Positions 47,451-58,683 of a stretch of 64,000 nt of DNA are shown here, piece after piece. Positions within the stretch are counted from its first letter, which is position 1, and every line of letters begins with the position of its first letter. Made by a program: the position numbers and the translations under genes. The DNA is taken from assembly GCA_948146395.1 (NCBI GenBank), contig OX411543.1:22174026-22238025 (forward strand). Direction: 5' to 3'. The notes under the pieces are model-generated. The model had not been told where the DNA came from and did no database searches. It saw nothing but the letters and a program-made list of their open reading frames with translations. This DNA is from Fragum whitleyi (lineage: Eukaryota; Mollusca; Bivalvia; Cardiida; Cardiidae).

Positions 47451-47879
47451 TTTGACTGACATTGTGAAATTGACATTCACCTCGATAAAAACCAATAGAA
47501 ATCTTTCACTCAGCGCTCAATTCATTCATTCCAAACATTCGCTCAAATTACTCGAAAACGCTCCAAAATCGTATAAAACAATTCGAAATAGTTCATGGCG
47601 ATCAATATTTCATTCAAATTGGTCAAATCATTCCATGATTTGATTGGCTGGTGGGGTTTTTAAAGAATCTTATTGGTCTGTGAATACACGCAGATCAAGG
47701 AAAGTAGATTTCTTATAGGGAGAGAATGAAATATCGCTACTTTCGTACAATTTAGACGGAATCAGCGACATTGTATTGTATAACCTTAGATTTCACAAAA
47801 AAAACTTCCACAACTCGTCAAAAATCAGTCCAAATCACTCTAAATTATTCAACTTGTCAATGACTCGATGTAATAAACT
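47451..47879 (+). mobile_element. CAGTTA-family MITE, copy 14 (core variant B)
   Basis: Left end decayed (TGACTGACATTGTGAAATTG), right end TGACTCGATGTAATAAACTG. Core B recognisable by GATTGGCTGGTGGGGTTTTT and TTATTGGTCTGTGAATACAC (reverse of the ACCAAT/CCAATAAAAT blocks in copies 1 and 12). Hairpin arms weakened. Confidence 0.78.
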
Positions 47880-48954
47880 GTACCTCAAAAACAAAGCACA
47901 ACTAAGTATTCTTGCAAACCAATGTAACTATTACACTCAGTAAAAATATGTTATTTACATGTTAAATGGTATTGATACTTACAGAGTTTTTCAGCAGTAA
48001 GCACAGACAAAAAATCTCAAGGTTTGATTATCAAATGTCTCACTCCTTTTTAAATGGGTAATCCAGTTTTTAACTATCAATGTTATCTGGTCGAGGTTGG
48101 GAGAATCTATCATAATGAGGCTCTCGCGAGTCATGATAATTTCTCGCAGCCGAGATCATATAACATTGATTGATATTTTTCGACACTTACATGTTAATCT
48201 ATTGTCATGCAATCAGTTTTCAGTGCTTAATTATAATAAACTTTTAATATTCAAATTAATTCAGGTAAAATTGTATGCAAAGTAGACTGTCTGATATCAT
48301 GTTCTGTTATCAGACAAGCGATATCAGGCTAACACAGGCTTGATTGCATGATAGATTTGAATAAAACAGCAATAACTAGAATGGGGTTAAATAGAAAGCA
48401 CGTCGTGGACTAATATGGTATTCACAGTAATGTATTTGCGAATCAGAGAAATTTAATGAATTTTAAGCGAACCATAAATCCGTCAGAAGCTTGCCAATAT
48501 TTTCCCAACGCATTGCAATATTAAACATTATGACATCGGTGACAGCACATAAAGAGCCCAATAGAGGGTAATATTTCAATATATTGTTCCCTTCTCCTGT
48601 CCAGTGAATTGTCGTTTAATTCTTATTTCAAATTCAAACTTGATTCTTTTGGAATAAATGTACTTTTAAAGGGGAGACAAGTATAATGATGAAAAGACAA
48701 AGGGGTAGCTTCGGTTTAATTGGCCTTTTAAAATTTTGTCAGCAAGTAATGTTGTGTGTCATTGATTTCTGGGGGTTACTGGGTGTCATGAATTTATCAA
48801 TCCATATTTATTTCTGTGTTTTATTACCATCATTATCATTTCTATCAAACCAAGTTTGAAAAACTCATTTGTTTTAGCGCATCGCAAAACTGTCCCACAC
48901 AAAATGTTAAACTGACCAGATTATGCAATAAGCTCTTTCGGTCATGGTATACTA
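47880..48954. other. gene-less stretch
   Basis: TCTCGCGAGTCATGATAATTTCTCGCAGCCGAGA near 48121-48154 (split: CTCTCGCGAGTCATGATAAT, TTCTCGCAGCCGAGA) has weak dyad symmetry. No exon. Confidence 0.45.
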
Positions 48955-49394
48955 CAGTTAGTTACATCGTGAAATTGACAATCGCCTTAATCAAAAACAT
49001 TCTTACTCGCTCACTCAGCGCTCCACTTATTCATTCCTAACACTCACTAAAACCATTCTAAAACGCTCAAACCCACTGAAAAATATAGGATCAACAACGT
49101 CATTCAAAATAAATTTTGATAGCAAAAAAAACGCGATTTCACTGACCCTTTTCAAATTGTTAGCATCTCATAGGTTCTTGAAGAAATATGAAGCTATGTA
49201 TAGAACCTGTATGCATTTTTTTTATTAAAGGGAGGTAACCAATATCTCAAATTTTGTTCAACATGAACAAAATTTCCGATATAGGATTACCTCCCACTAA
49301 TTTTACTCAAAACTCGCTCCACACACCCATTCAATTTCATTCCTTAAACATTCCAAAATCATTCACCTTGTCAATTTCACGAAGTTTTTAACTG
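48955..49394 (+). mobile_element. CAGTTA-family MITE, copy 15
   Basis: Left CAGTTAGTTACATCGTGAAA, right TTTCACGAAGTTTTTAACTG, TA on both sides. Core A; hairpin GGGAGGTAACCAATATCTCA ... CCGATATAGGATTACCTCCC. Confidence 0.9.
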
Positions 49395-50110
49395 TACCTT
49401 TATCTAGCTTAATCCCTTTCTTTGCTATATCTTATTTTAATATAAGAATTATTAGATTGACTGACTTCTGTACGTATTTCTGTATGTACTCTTTTCACGT
49501 GACGGTTCATTTCAAGGGACAGCATTAATATCAGAATCTACCAAAGAAAATTAATCTATATGAACACATGCAGTAGTTGGTATAGGCAATATTAGATATG
49601 GCGACATGACGCTCACTGAGCCTTCACAGATATTAAATTGATGTTTATTAAATGTGAAGGAGAATCGGTTTTGACTTCAATATCTGGTAACGTTAAAGCA
49701 AATATTCAGCTAATAACTTATTAGAAAATAGGCAATTTATAAGATTTGCATTTAAATGGGTTTTACCGTTTCGCAAAGGTCCATTTATGAAAAACATTAG
49801 CTTATTGACATTTTGCATATAAATTTTGTGTATTTCCATATTAGGCAAAATGGGAATAAATAGTTAACATTCATTGAACATTATAACTATAAATGATGTG
49901 TTTTTCTTTTATTTATTGTCATAACATATATTTTCAACGTGAAGCAGAGACTTCTTTTCTCTAAATTTTGTTCTTTTTAATTAAGTGCGGCTCTTCTTAG
50001 AATAATGATAATAAAACTTTAATATGAAACTCCGTTTCAGTGCTTGCTTCATAAAGATAACTTACATACAAAGGTACTCTTTGATTCTCGCTGACATGCA
50101 TATGACTTGT
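49395..50110. other. gene-less stretch
   Basis: A solitary end of the TGTGACCCGTCACGCG family may lie at 49490-49515 (CTCTTTTCACGTGACGGTTC). Confidence 0.45.
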
Positions 50111-50342
50111 TTAACCCTTTCCTGTTTTACAAAATTTTGGACCTTCCCAAAACTCAAAGGTTTTGCAGATGGAAATTTACAGTGAATTTAAGTTGAAGAA
50201 TAACCACTCAGTAGGGTAGAGAATAGTGTGGAAAAAGAAGAAATTGCTTGTCAGAAGCAATTTCTTCTTTTTTTCCACAATGTTTTCTCAATCATAAAAT
50301 CACAGACACGTAAAAAGCAGGGATTAAACAGCAAAGGGTTAA
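50111..50342 (+). mobile_element. piggyBac-like MITE, copy 3
   Basis: Perfect TTAA at both ends: TTAACCCTTTCCTGTTTTAC and AAACAGCAAAGGGTTAA. Hairpin AAGAAGAAATTGCTTGTCAG with AAGCAATTTCTTCTTTTT. Best preserved copy of this family here. Confidence 0.87.
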
Positions 50343-50915
50343 GCGAGGACCAGTTTAAAAAAATGCAGCCGTCTTTTCAATTATTTATTCCAGTATTCTA
50401 AATGCCATGTTTGTTTCAAAAATCAAAGAACAGATAACAGTTTTTTTTAATAAAAAACAGTACAACTTGAAGGAAAATCACTTCACTCGAATTAATTAAA
50501 GGAATATACATGTTTAGCACAATGAGAAACGCCGAGTATGAAATTGGAACGAAAATACATCTTTCGGATAAAAATCAAGTAAGGTCATTTATAAGCCACC
50601 GGGTCTGGCATTTTCAGGCGTCAACCGATCTATTCCAATTACGGCGCTGCCGATAAATCAGTCTTTCGTATCTCGTAATTGCCTCCAAGAAATCGAAAAC
50701 ACATCATTTTCCTTGGCTAATGTCAACCAGGACGACATATATGATATATACAATTAAGAAAACGCTTTAAGGGGTAAAAAGAGGTAGAATATTGTGATAA
50801 TCATATATAAACGCCAGGAGGACATGTAATAAATAATATTGTTATTGCCCCTGATGGGCATTACTTAGATTTGCGTCTCTAATATATGCCTTTTAACCAT
50901 CTTTCGAAATGTAAA
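50343..50915. other. gene-less stretch
   Basis: A slightly GC-richer block at 50590-50700 was checked for coding or splice sites; nothing recognised. Confidence 0.45.
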
Positions 50916-51322
50916 CAGTTAATGGCATCGTTATATTCACAATCACTGCTTTCAAAACCTCTCTAAATCAATCACTCAGCGTTCCATTTGTTAATTCCAA
51001 ACACTTACTAAAACTATTCAAAAACGCTAAAAATACTAAAAAAGGTAAACTACATTGAATCTTTCTTGAATTTTTAAGCGACTGTTTCGCTCGTGAAGGC
51101 ATAGAAAGTTATTCATAAAACTTTCATAAATAATTTTAAGGGAGGGGGGGGGAATCGCTAATTTTGTTCATCTTGAACAAAATGAGCGATATTGGTTCCC
51201 TCTTTAAATTTAAAATGAGCGATATTAGTAACCTCTTTATTAAAACCTCATTCATTGCACCCATTCAGTTTAATTACGAAATCATTCTGAAACCATTCGC
51301 CTTTTTACCGTATTTCTAACTG
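50916..51322 (+). mobile_element. CAGTTA-family MITE, copy 16
   Basis: Left CAGTTAATGGCATCGTTATA, right end TTTTTACCGTATTTCTAACTG. Diverged arms; hairpin followed by a repeated AATGAGCGATATT block (51180 and 51216), a small internal duplication. G run at 51145-51152. Confidence 0.8.
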
Positions 51323-51516
51323 TAACCAAGTGCGAGTGTACTGCATTATATTAAAAAGTTGTTGATTTCATTTCATGCTTAAATTACCATCGTTTCTTAA
51401 AAAAAGAGATAAAGGTGCATGCTTATTTCATAGACATTGTGCTTTGAAATGGGAGTGGTCTGAATGAAAACTCTGAATCGTATCTGCTCAATGACTCTAT
51501 TATGTGAGACTGAGAA

Positions 51517-51739
51517 TGGCATTTCAAGCAATTCGACACATGCTCGAGTTGTAAACGCTGAGCACCATAACTAGTCAGGTAGTGCAATTAGAAGTTTGCA
51601 TGGTTATCTAAAGATACTTCGGGTCCTTATCTATCTATAGATGGCGAAGTGAAGACTTTGGACAGACTGTGCAGATGCACAGGCTGGTCAGGGTCTTGGT
51701 TTGGCACACATTTGAAATCGTTGGAAATGTCACTTGCTT
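51517..51739 (-). mobile_element. TATGAGCCTGTGCGTGA-family MITE, copy 2 (diverged)
   Basis: On the minus strand it follows 56633-56876: GACATTTCCAACGATTTCAA, AAGACCCTGACCAGCCTGTG, CATCTGCACAGTCTGTCC, AGATAGATAAGGACCC, then GCTCAGCGTTTACAACTCG. Outer ends are degraded. Confidence 0.72.
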
Positions 51740-52425
51740 GCACTATTTAAAGTCGTATTTATTTTTTAGTTGCTTCTTAACAAATTAATATGTCAAAATC
51801 ATGTTCAATATTTCTTTACATTAATTATTAGAGAAAATACATAGGGGACAGTACGTTGCCACGTTGTTCATTTAAAAAGCCGTCACATTTGTTCAGACGT
51901 CGTCAAGAGTTATCCTTTGCATGAGTCATGCAATTCATAAAGACACCCAATATTGCCCATATTTCACATAAAATTGTTCCTTTCCAGGGTTCTGGGGGTA
52001 TTTAAAAGACTCTTAAATTTGGGAGCTGATCTCCAAACTGCCCCTTACATCACATCCTTCTATTGTGAATTCTGGGGGTAATTATAGACAATGCATGGAG
52101 GGTTTGATTGTCTGACACTCTTCATGGAAAAAATATTGCGTCTCCGCTTGTAACTTGTAATTATAACAATACAATCGTCCTGCTAACTTTCAATATTCTT
52201 TTCCTCTCAAGAACGGACCCAGAGGAAAGCAAATACATATACATGTACCAAAATTCATTGTGGGTAAGCCTTATATTTATAACGTTTCTTTATATCTTTA
52301 TAAAATGTAAATTAAATTATTATTCATGTATGAGCTTACAGAATAAAAGTAAAAAACATCAACAACATTAACATCAATGGAAACCCTTTTTTACTTGATC
52401 ACACACACACACACGCATTCACGCA
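51740..52425. other. gene-less stretch
   Basis: AC-repeat at 52400-52414. The segment 52360-52410 is repeated at 52610-52657 on the other side of copy 17. Confidence 0.5.
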
Positions 52426-52565
52426 CCTGAACAAAATTATCGATATTGGAATACCCCCCCCCCCTTCTTTAATTTCACTCAAAACCCATTCATCGAACTT
52501 ATTCAATTTCATTCGAAATGCATCCCAAACCATTCACCTGGTTTACTTCACAATGTTATTAAATG
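52426..52565 (+). mobile_element. CAGTTA-family MITE, copy 17 (right half only)
   Basis: Begins in the hairpin loop (CCTGAACAAAATTATCGATA), has a C run and ends TTCACAATGTTATTAAATG. Flanked by a direct duplication containing TTTTTTACTTGATCACACA (52387 and 52636). Confidence 0.78.
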
Positions 52566-52944
52566 TATAAGTGAACAGAATGAATGGCAAAACAACAACA
52601 AAACCATCACAAAAAATATCATCAATGAAACCACTTTTTTACTTGATCACACATACAAAAAGTTGTTAAATTAAACTTCAGTTTAAAATTGGATTTCATT
52701 TCAATGAGCAAGAAAAGGTAAACCTACCATATGGTTGGGGATATTGAAACACTATGGCACCAAGCTAAGATTTCTAGTACCGTTGCGATTTAAAACATCT
52801 CATTTGGTGAACCACTTTGAAAACTTGTACAATAAAAAAGTAAAAGTTAAAAACCGAACACAAATTAGTCTATGGGGGTCACTGTTCTCTCTCTCTCTTT
52901 GAGTTTTCTTCTGAGTCTGGTAGAATGACATAATATACAAACGG
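52566..52944. other. gene-less stretch
   Basis: TC repeat at about 52888-52900; duplicated flank at 52610-52657. Confidence 0.5.
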
Positions 52945-53913
52945 TTTAATTAAGGTTCATGTAAAGTGTATGAGGACCGATTTTAACTTCATTTGCCAAG
53001 AAAAAGCAGTATGTCCAGGTATATTGTGTATCAGAATGAAGCTATTCGTGAGAATAAGCAGTTAAGCAACACAAGACTGTCATAGCTATAGCGGTATAGC
53101 CAAAACATTGTGGAAAAGGGTCATTTTGTACAGAACAAGCAACTGCAAGACTGCTGGATAAAATTGGCCCATATTTAAACAAAGTACAGACTAAAGTACT
53201 ACCAAGGTACTACTACAAACGTTGGTATGAAACTCGAGCCCAAAACGTAGTAATGCAAGCCATTATTTTGACTTATTTATAAACACATATGTCATTCTAA
53301 TTTTGTTAAGGTGTAGATCTATCGAAGGTATGGTGTGTTATCACAACATAAATTGACATTAATAGTTTATATACCTGTAAGGTTGTTTGGTAATATATCA
53401 ATTTCTAATTCATTGAATGGTAAATATATTGTAATTTATTACAGAGAATTGAATTCAAAAACTCTAATTTGAAACAAATCGCAGAAAATGTTTCAAGATT
53501 TCATGGTGTGCTGTTGTACCATACCTAGCATCTATTTTTAAAACAGACCAAACCGGTTTGACAAGTATGTTGACAAAATAAATGGAAATTGATTGTTTCA
53601 AAAGAGCCTTTTGAGACCGAGATTTATATCTAAGGTTGTAGTAGTACCTGGGTAGTACTTTAGACTGTACTTTGTTAAAATATGAGCCAATTTTATCCAA
53701 CCGTCATGCAGTTTCTTGTTCTGTAACAAATGAGCCTTTTCAACAATGTTTTGGCTTTACCGTTTTTGTTATGGCGGTTTTTTGTTGCTCAACTGCTTGT
53801 GCTTAAAAATAGCTTCATTTTATATACAATATACCTGAACATACTGCTTTTTCTTGGCTAATGAAGCGCCCTTAAAATTGGGTCTCAAACACTTTACATG
53901 AGCCTTAACTAAA
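52945..53913. mobile_element. long terminal inverted repeat element or inverted duplication
   Basis: Arms of about 300 bp (52945-53243 and 53612-53913) are inverted copies at roughly 80 percent identity by eye. The left starts TTTAATTAAGGTTCATGTAA and the right ends TTACATGAGCCTTAACTAAA. Conserved blocks include GCCAAGAAAAAGCAGTATGT and ACAAAGTACAGACTAAAGTA. About 370 bp of unrelated AT-rich DNA lie between. Reading inward, both arms translate to similar peptides (LDKIGPYLNKVQTKVLPRYY versus LDKIGSYFNKVQSKVLPRYY), but with stops upstream. Superfamily unknown. Confidence 0.78.
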
Positions 53914-54899
53914 TATGTTATATCTTTTTGAAATATTGAATGAAACTGGCAGAATTTTTTATTTTTTATTTTTTACCTTTTTCATTAAGTGTCGACCTTT
54001 AAACATATTCCTTACACGAAATACAAAACCTCTTTCCCCACAAAAGCCAGTAAAATTCTACATTAAATGGCATAAAATGCCTCATGCTGCAAGACATTTA
54101 TGTGGCCATAATCTAGCGCCCACTGAATCGAAGTGAAATTTATGAACAGGAAAAAATGCATAACTTGCTTTGAAGTATCATTCAGCCACAGCAGAAGTGA
54201 CAGTGTTTATTCGCCTTGGCATTTCAAACTGCACCAGTGGACCAAAATGGTTTTTATTGTTTATGTACAAGTACGTATTCTTAAATGGTCTTACCAGTTC
54301 AAAAATTTACCGATTTAACAATTTAAGAATCATTAACCTTATTTGGATAGCAGCTGAAGGCGTGAAAAGAAAGTAATGGCTGAAGGGGGGCGAGAAATAC
54401 CAGAAATTCATTTTAACATGCTTTAGCCGACTCGATTGGACTGAAAAATGTTTAAAAGGGCTTTAAACCAATTCAACAGGCAAATAGACCAATTCATTTA
54501 AACCCGAGTAAAGCCGGCGAAACCTGCTTTCAAATATCAAGTATTTGGTCCTATAAGTATTTGCAGTTAAATATTCGTTTATTTATTGTGAGTTTTTGAG
54601 TCCATTGTGTCTTGGCTGCAAGAAAACTAGATCTGCGTCCAAGATGAAAACGTAATCGAAACGTTTGAGTATTGTTATCCCGATTTGCACTAGCACGTGA
54701 GTGCAAAGCAGGGTACAATTTTTAAACGTTAAAAATGTATTAACGGCCAGAAGCAAGGTTGGTACATGTATTCCTTTTTACACGCCCTTCAAGAACCACT
54801 GACACACCGATGCGGCGTTGTCAGTAATGATTACAAAGATTCAACTTCTGATAAATTTAGTTGAGCTATTCTCATAGATAACGAAATAACATAAAAGTA
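53914..54899. other. gene-less stretch
   Basis: Frames at 53915-54376 lack recognisable domains. Confidence 0.45.
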
Positions 54900-55255
54900 C
54901 AGAATACATTAAAACTTGTGTTAAGCAACCACTTAGGGGACCACCATAAAGCGGTCGTTTATTGGAATGGTCTCTTAATACAAATTATCATGATAAATTT
55001 GACAGGTCATTTTGATAGCCTTTATAGAAGGTCGGTCAAGTCGTACTGAATCCTATGATGTTCGAACCCATTAGAATCGTCTTATTGAGACGATTCTAAT
55101 GGGCTCCAACAACGTAAGATTCAATAATAACCATTCTTCAGTCACGAATGTCCTTTTTTTCATAGATTTTGCTTACGGTGAAGGGACTTTTTTATGGTGG
55201 TCGCTTAATAAAACTGGTGGCTTAATAGACGTGGTCGCTCGAGCAATATCGACTG
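54900..55255. mobile_element. TA-flanked MITE with CAGT / GAGCGACCAC ends, copy 2
   Basis: Left end CAGAATACATTAAAACTTGT then GTTAAGCAACCAC; right end GTGGTCGCTCGAGCAATATC then GACTG; TA on both sides. A hairpin of another family sits inside at 55048-55122. Confidence 0.78.
55048..55122. repeat. hairpin of the GTCTCGACGAGAC family, nested
   Basis: GAATCCTATGATGTTCGAAC and CCATTAGAATCGTCT pair with AGACGATTCTAATGG and GCTCCAACAACGTAAGATTC. Located inside 54900-55255, so it arrived later or became part of that copy. Confidence 0.78.
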
Positions 55256-55720
55256 TATGTTTTTTTACCATGTACTTTTCGACTCTTAAAATGTTCTGTA
55301 TTTCACCTCAAAGATTACACAAGTATGCTCTTATTTAAACATGCGCTCATTGATACATGTCAAAGATCATTTCATTTAGCGATTCCAAGGAAAAACGTCA
55401 TGTCTCATTTAATGTCGAAAACAAACAATTGATTTGATAGATATCCAGCGAAATAACACTTTTATTTATTTATTTATTTAAATATTGCTCATAATACTTT
55501 GGCGCGGATGGAATTCGCTCCTAGGATTACACAATGCGGATATCTGCATTAACGCCATCTTGTCGAACCAAGGGTTACGAACGTTTTACTTGTATTCGAG
55601 AAGATCTTATCGATTCGATACCCCTTGACTCGTGAAGATGCATTAACCCTATGTCTCTGAGTAGTCCCGCGTCTACTCATTTTGACATGGACGACGCATC
55701 TGGCATTCCAGGGAACAAAG
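55256..55720. other. gene-less stretch
   Basis: TTTA repeat at 55460-55482. No exon recognised. Confidence 0.5.
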
Positions 55721-56115
55721 AACTACATCGTGAAATTGACAAGGTGAATGATTTTGGAATGATTTAGGAATGAAATTGGTTGAGTGTGTGGAGCGAGTTT
55801 TGAGTAAATTAAATGGGAGGTAATCCAATATCGCAAATTTTGTTCAGTGTGAACAAACTTAGCGATATTAATTATCTCCTACTAATAAAATATGCATATA
55901 AATTCTATAGATAGCTTCCTAATTCTTCAAGAACCTATTAGACGCTTACAATTTGATGTATGTCAGTGAATTCGCGATTTTTCGCTATCCAAATTTATTT
56001 TGAATGACGTTGTTGATTCTATATTTTTCAATGGGTTTGAGCGTTTTTGAACGGTTTGAGTGAGTGTTTGGAACGAATGGATGGGGCGCTGAGGAAGTGA
56101 TTTAGAATGGTTTTG
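55721..56115 (-). mobile_element. CAGTTA-family MITE, copy 18 (outer ends lost)
   Basis: Begins AACTACATCGTGAAATTGAC, has the full hairpin (AATATCGCAAATTTTGTTCA, TGAACAAACTTAGCGATATT), core A and GAGTGAGTGTTTGG. It stops at GATTTAGAATGGTTTTG before the terminal repeat. Confidence 0.85.
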
Positions 56116-56632
56116 CAGAATGTCTTATCCTACAATTGTTGACCATTAGTATAATAATGAACAATTTGTATCCAATGTTTAGCAGACTAAACAAACGTGT
56201 AGGAAGTTTTGATCAAAACGTATTCTCACGGACAAAAACAGGATCCTCATAAAGAATGCAAGAGTTGTTATATTTCTCAGTAATAGTATTATTCATAACA
56301 TATCAAATCGGACAAAAGGTCCAGGGGGAAAACGGTGTTATATTTCGGAAATGATTAGAAATCGGTTTCGCTTTGATACGCAGCGCCAGAGCGACTGCAA
56401 CGTCTGCAGAATGCCATTATTTTTTACAGTATGTAATATCAACTGTTTATTTCATTATCCCCCCGTCTAATAACAATTTATTGAATAAACCTAGCTTTCT
56501 CCCATTTAAAATTTACGATACAATACATATTTGTATATATTTTCATTAAAATAAGTATTACTTTCAAAATGTAACTATCAAACTATTTACTCATAGTATG
56601 TCAACGATTGAAAATGCTAATTCTAAAAGATA
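56116..56632. other. gene-less stretch
   Basis: No feature recognised. Confidence 0.5.
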
Positions 56633-56876
56633 TATGAGCCTGTGCGTGAGATTTCCAACTATTTCAAATATGCGCAAAGCAAAGACTCTGACCAGCCTGT
56701 GCATCCGCACAGTCTGACAAGAGTCTTCACTATGCACTTACAAGATAGATAAGGTCTCAAAGTATCTGTAGACTATAAGGTAACTTTATATTTACAGTAT
56801 GCAGCTGTCTATGCTGCTCAATGTTTACACCTCACAACCATATCAAATTATTGGAAATGTCACGCACAGGCTCATA
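56633..56876 (+). mobile_element. TATGAGCCTGTGCGTGA-family MITE, copy 1
   Basis: TIRs TATGAGCCTGTGCGTGAGAT and ATGTCACGCACAGGCTCATA. Inner hairpin GACTCTGACCAGCCTGTGC with GCACAGTCTGACAAGAGTC at about 56683-56727. 244 bp, non-coding. Fragments at 1505, 21017 and 51517. Confidence 0.85.
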
Positions 56877-57345
56877 TATGTCTAACTTTGGTCATGTCTT
56901 TCAGTGGTCTTTTTGTCTGCTTCTTAACACAAAGCAAATTATTTTACTTAGTGAGAAAAATCTAATTTTGATCTTCTGGTGGAATATCTTATGATAAGTT
57001 GCACAATAAACACCTTTCAAAATGTTGGCCAAAGTCAAAGTCAAAGATGAACGGGATTTTCAAATACATGACTAACATTTGGATTCAATTTGGATCATGT
57101 CGCACATTTACAATGATGGATTTGGGATTTTGAGCTGCCAAAAATGATAGAACTATGACGATTGTGAATGAGGTTATTTTTAATGCAACAGAACTCCCTT
57201 TTGACGACTGAACGACAAGGTCAGCGATGAATTGTTTGTCCCTTTATAAAAACCTTTACAAATAACTCCAAGTTTTTCGGAGTGTAATGTAATTTAGCCT
57301 AAGAAAGAAAGATTGTTTTTCATATCAATTTGCGTTGCGCTTTTT
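56877..57345. other. gene-less stretch
   Basis: No feature recognised. Confidence 0.5.
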
Positions 57346-58683
57346 TATACGCCCGAAGGGTAGTATTCTGTTATGGCCCCGGTCGTCCGTCCGTCTGTCT
57401 GTGCGTCCGTCCGTCTGTCCGTCCGTCTGTCCGTCCGTTAGCAATTTTTGTGTGCGCAACTCCTCCTAAATTATCCATGGGAATGAGCTGAAACTTGGCA
57501 CAATTACTCTCTATCATGTCTGGTTGTGCATAAGACCTTTGAAATTCAAATCGTTCTAGTCATTCCTGAAAAGTCTTGAATTATCTGCCCTTGAATTTAA
57601 CGAAAATCACTGTTTTTTGTGTGCGCAACTCATCCTAAACTATCAATGGGAATGAGCTGAAACTAAAGACAATTACTCCCTATGATATCTTGTTGTGCAT
57701 AAGACCTTTGAAATTCGAATTGCTCCAGTCATTCCTGCGAAATCTTGAATTATCTTCCCTTGAATTTAACGTAAATCACTATATTTTGATCACTATATTT
57801 GTGCGCAGAACTCCAAAAAGCCAATTGCACTGATAGGGTACAAGACACAATTACTCTCTATGATGTCTAGTTGTGCATAAGACCTTAAAAATTCAAATGG
57901 CTCCAGTCATTCCATAGAAACGTGAATTATCTGCCCTTGAATTAAACGAAAATCACTGTTTTTTTGTGTGCAGCTCCTTAACTATCAATTGAAATGAGCT
58001 GAAACTAGACCCAATTACTCTCTATGATGTCTAGTTGTGCATAAGACTTTTCAATTCAAAATGCTCCAGTCATTCCATAGAAATCTTGAATTATCTGCCC
58101 TTGTGTGGAATGAAAACAACAACAACAACAAAAACAGTAAGCTCACTTTCTCCAACATTTTGGATGGGAATAAAAGGAAACTTGCCACAATGACTCTGTA
58201 GGTTGTCTATTTGTGCTTAGGACTAAATATCTTTCACATGTTAAGTAGTTCCTGATTTATCTGTCCTTTACTTCACAAAGTAGTTTAAAATTACAAATTT
58301 TGTTTGTGTGTGTGCACAACTCCTACAAATTTGATTGGATTGAAACGAATCTTGCCACAATGTAACCCTGGTATTTGGTTGAACTTATGACTTCAGAAAT
58401 TCAAAAAAGCTTGAGTCTCTCTTGTATTATCTGCCCTTGAATTGTTTCAATTTCACTATATTTCTTTTGTGAGCACCTGGTCACACTTTGAATTGGAATG
58501 AACTGAAACTTGCAAAATGACTGTTTGGCGTATAGTTGTGCATAAAACCATTTTCAATCTACACTCAAAGGGTCATACTATGTTATGGCCCCAGTCGTCT
58601 GTTTGTCTGCAATTTTTCTAGCAATCATTCAAGCTCACGTTACTGACAAGCCATGGTTACTGACAAGCTCCATCGGGCGTATA
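57346..58683. mobile_element. tandem ~170-bp monomer repeat bounded by short inverted ends
   Basis: Ends TATACGCCC and GGGCGTATA. After a GTCCGTCCGTCTGTCC microsatellite (57386-57440) come about seven diverged monomers of 155-180 bp, each with TTTGTGTGCGCAACTCCTCC-like, GAATGAGCTGAAACT, CAATTACTCTCTATGATGTC, GTTGTGCATAAGACC and GAATTATCTGCCCTTGAATT blocks (starts near 57448, 57619, 57795, 57961, 58130, 58305, 58460). No coding frame. Likely a non-autonomous mobile element carrying a minisatellite. Confidence 0.75.

Noticed and set aside
53464..53700. 78-codon minus-strand frame in the inverted repeat
   Set aside because: Not called as a gene because the flanking frame is interrupted and the product is unknown; described under the inverted repeat instead.
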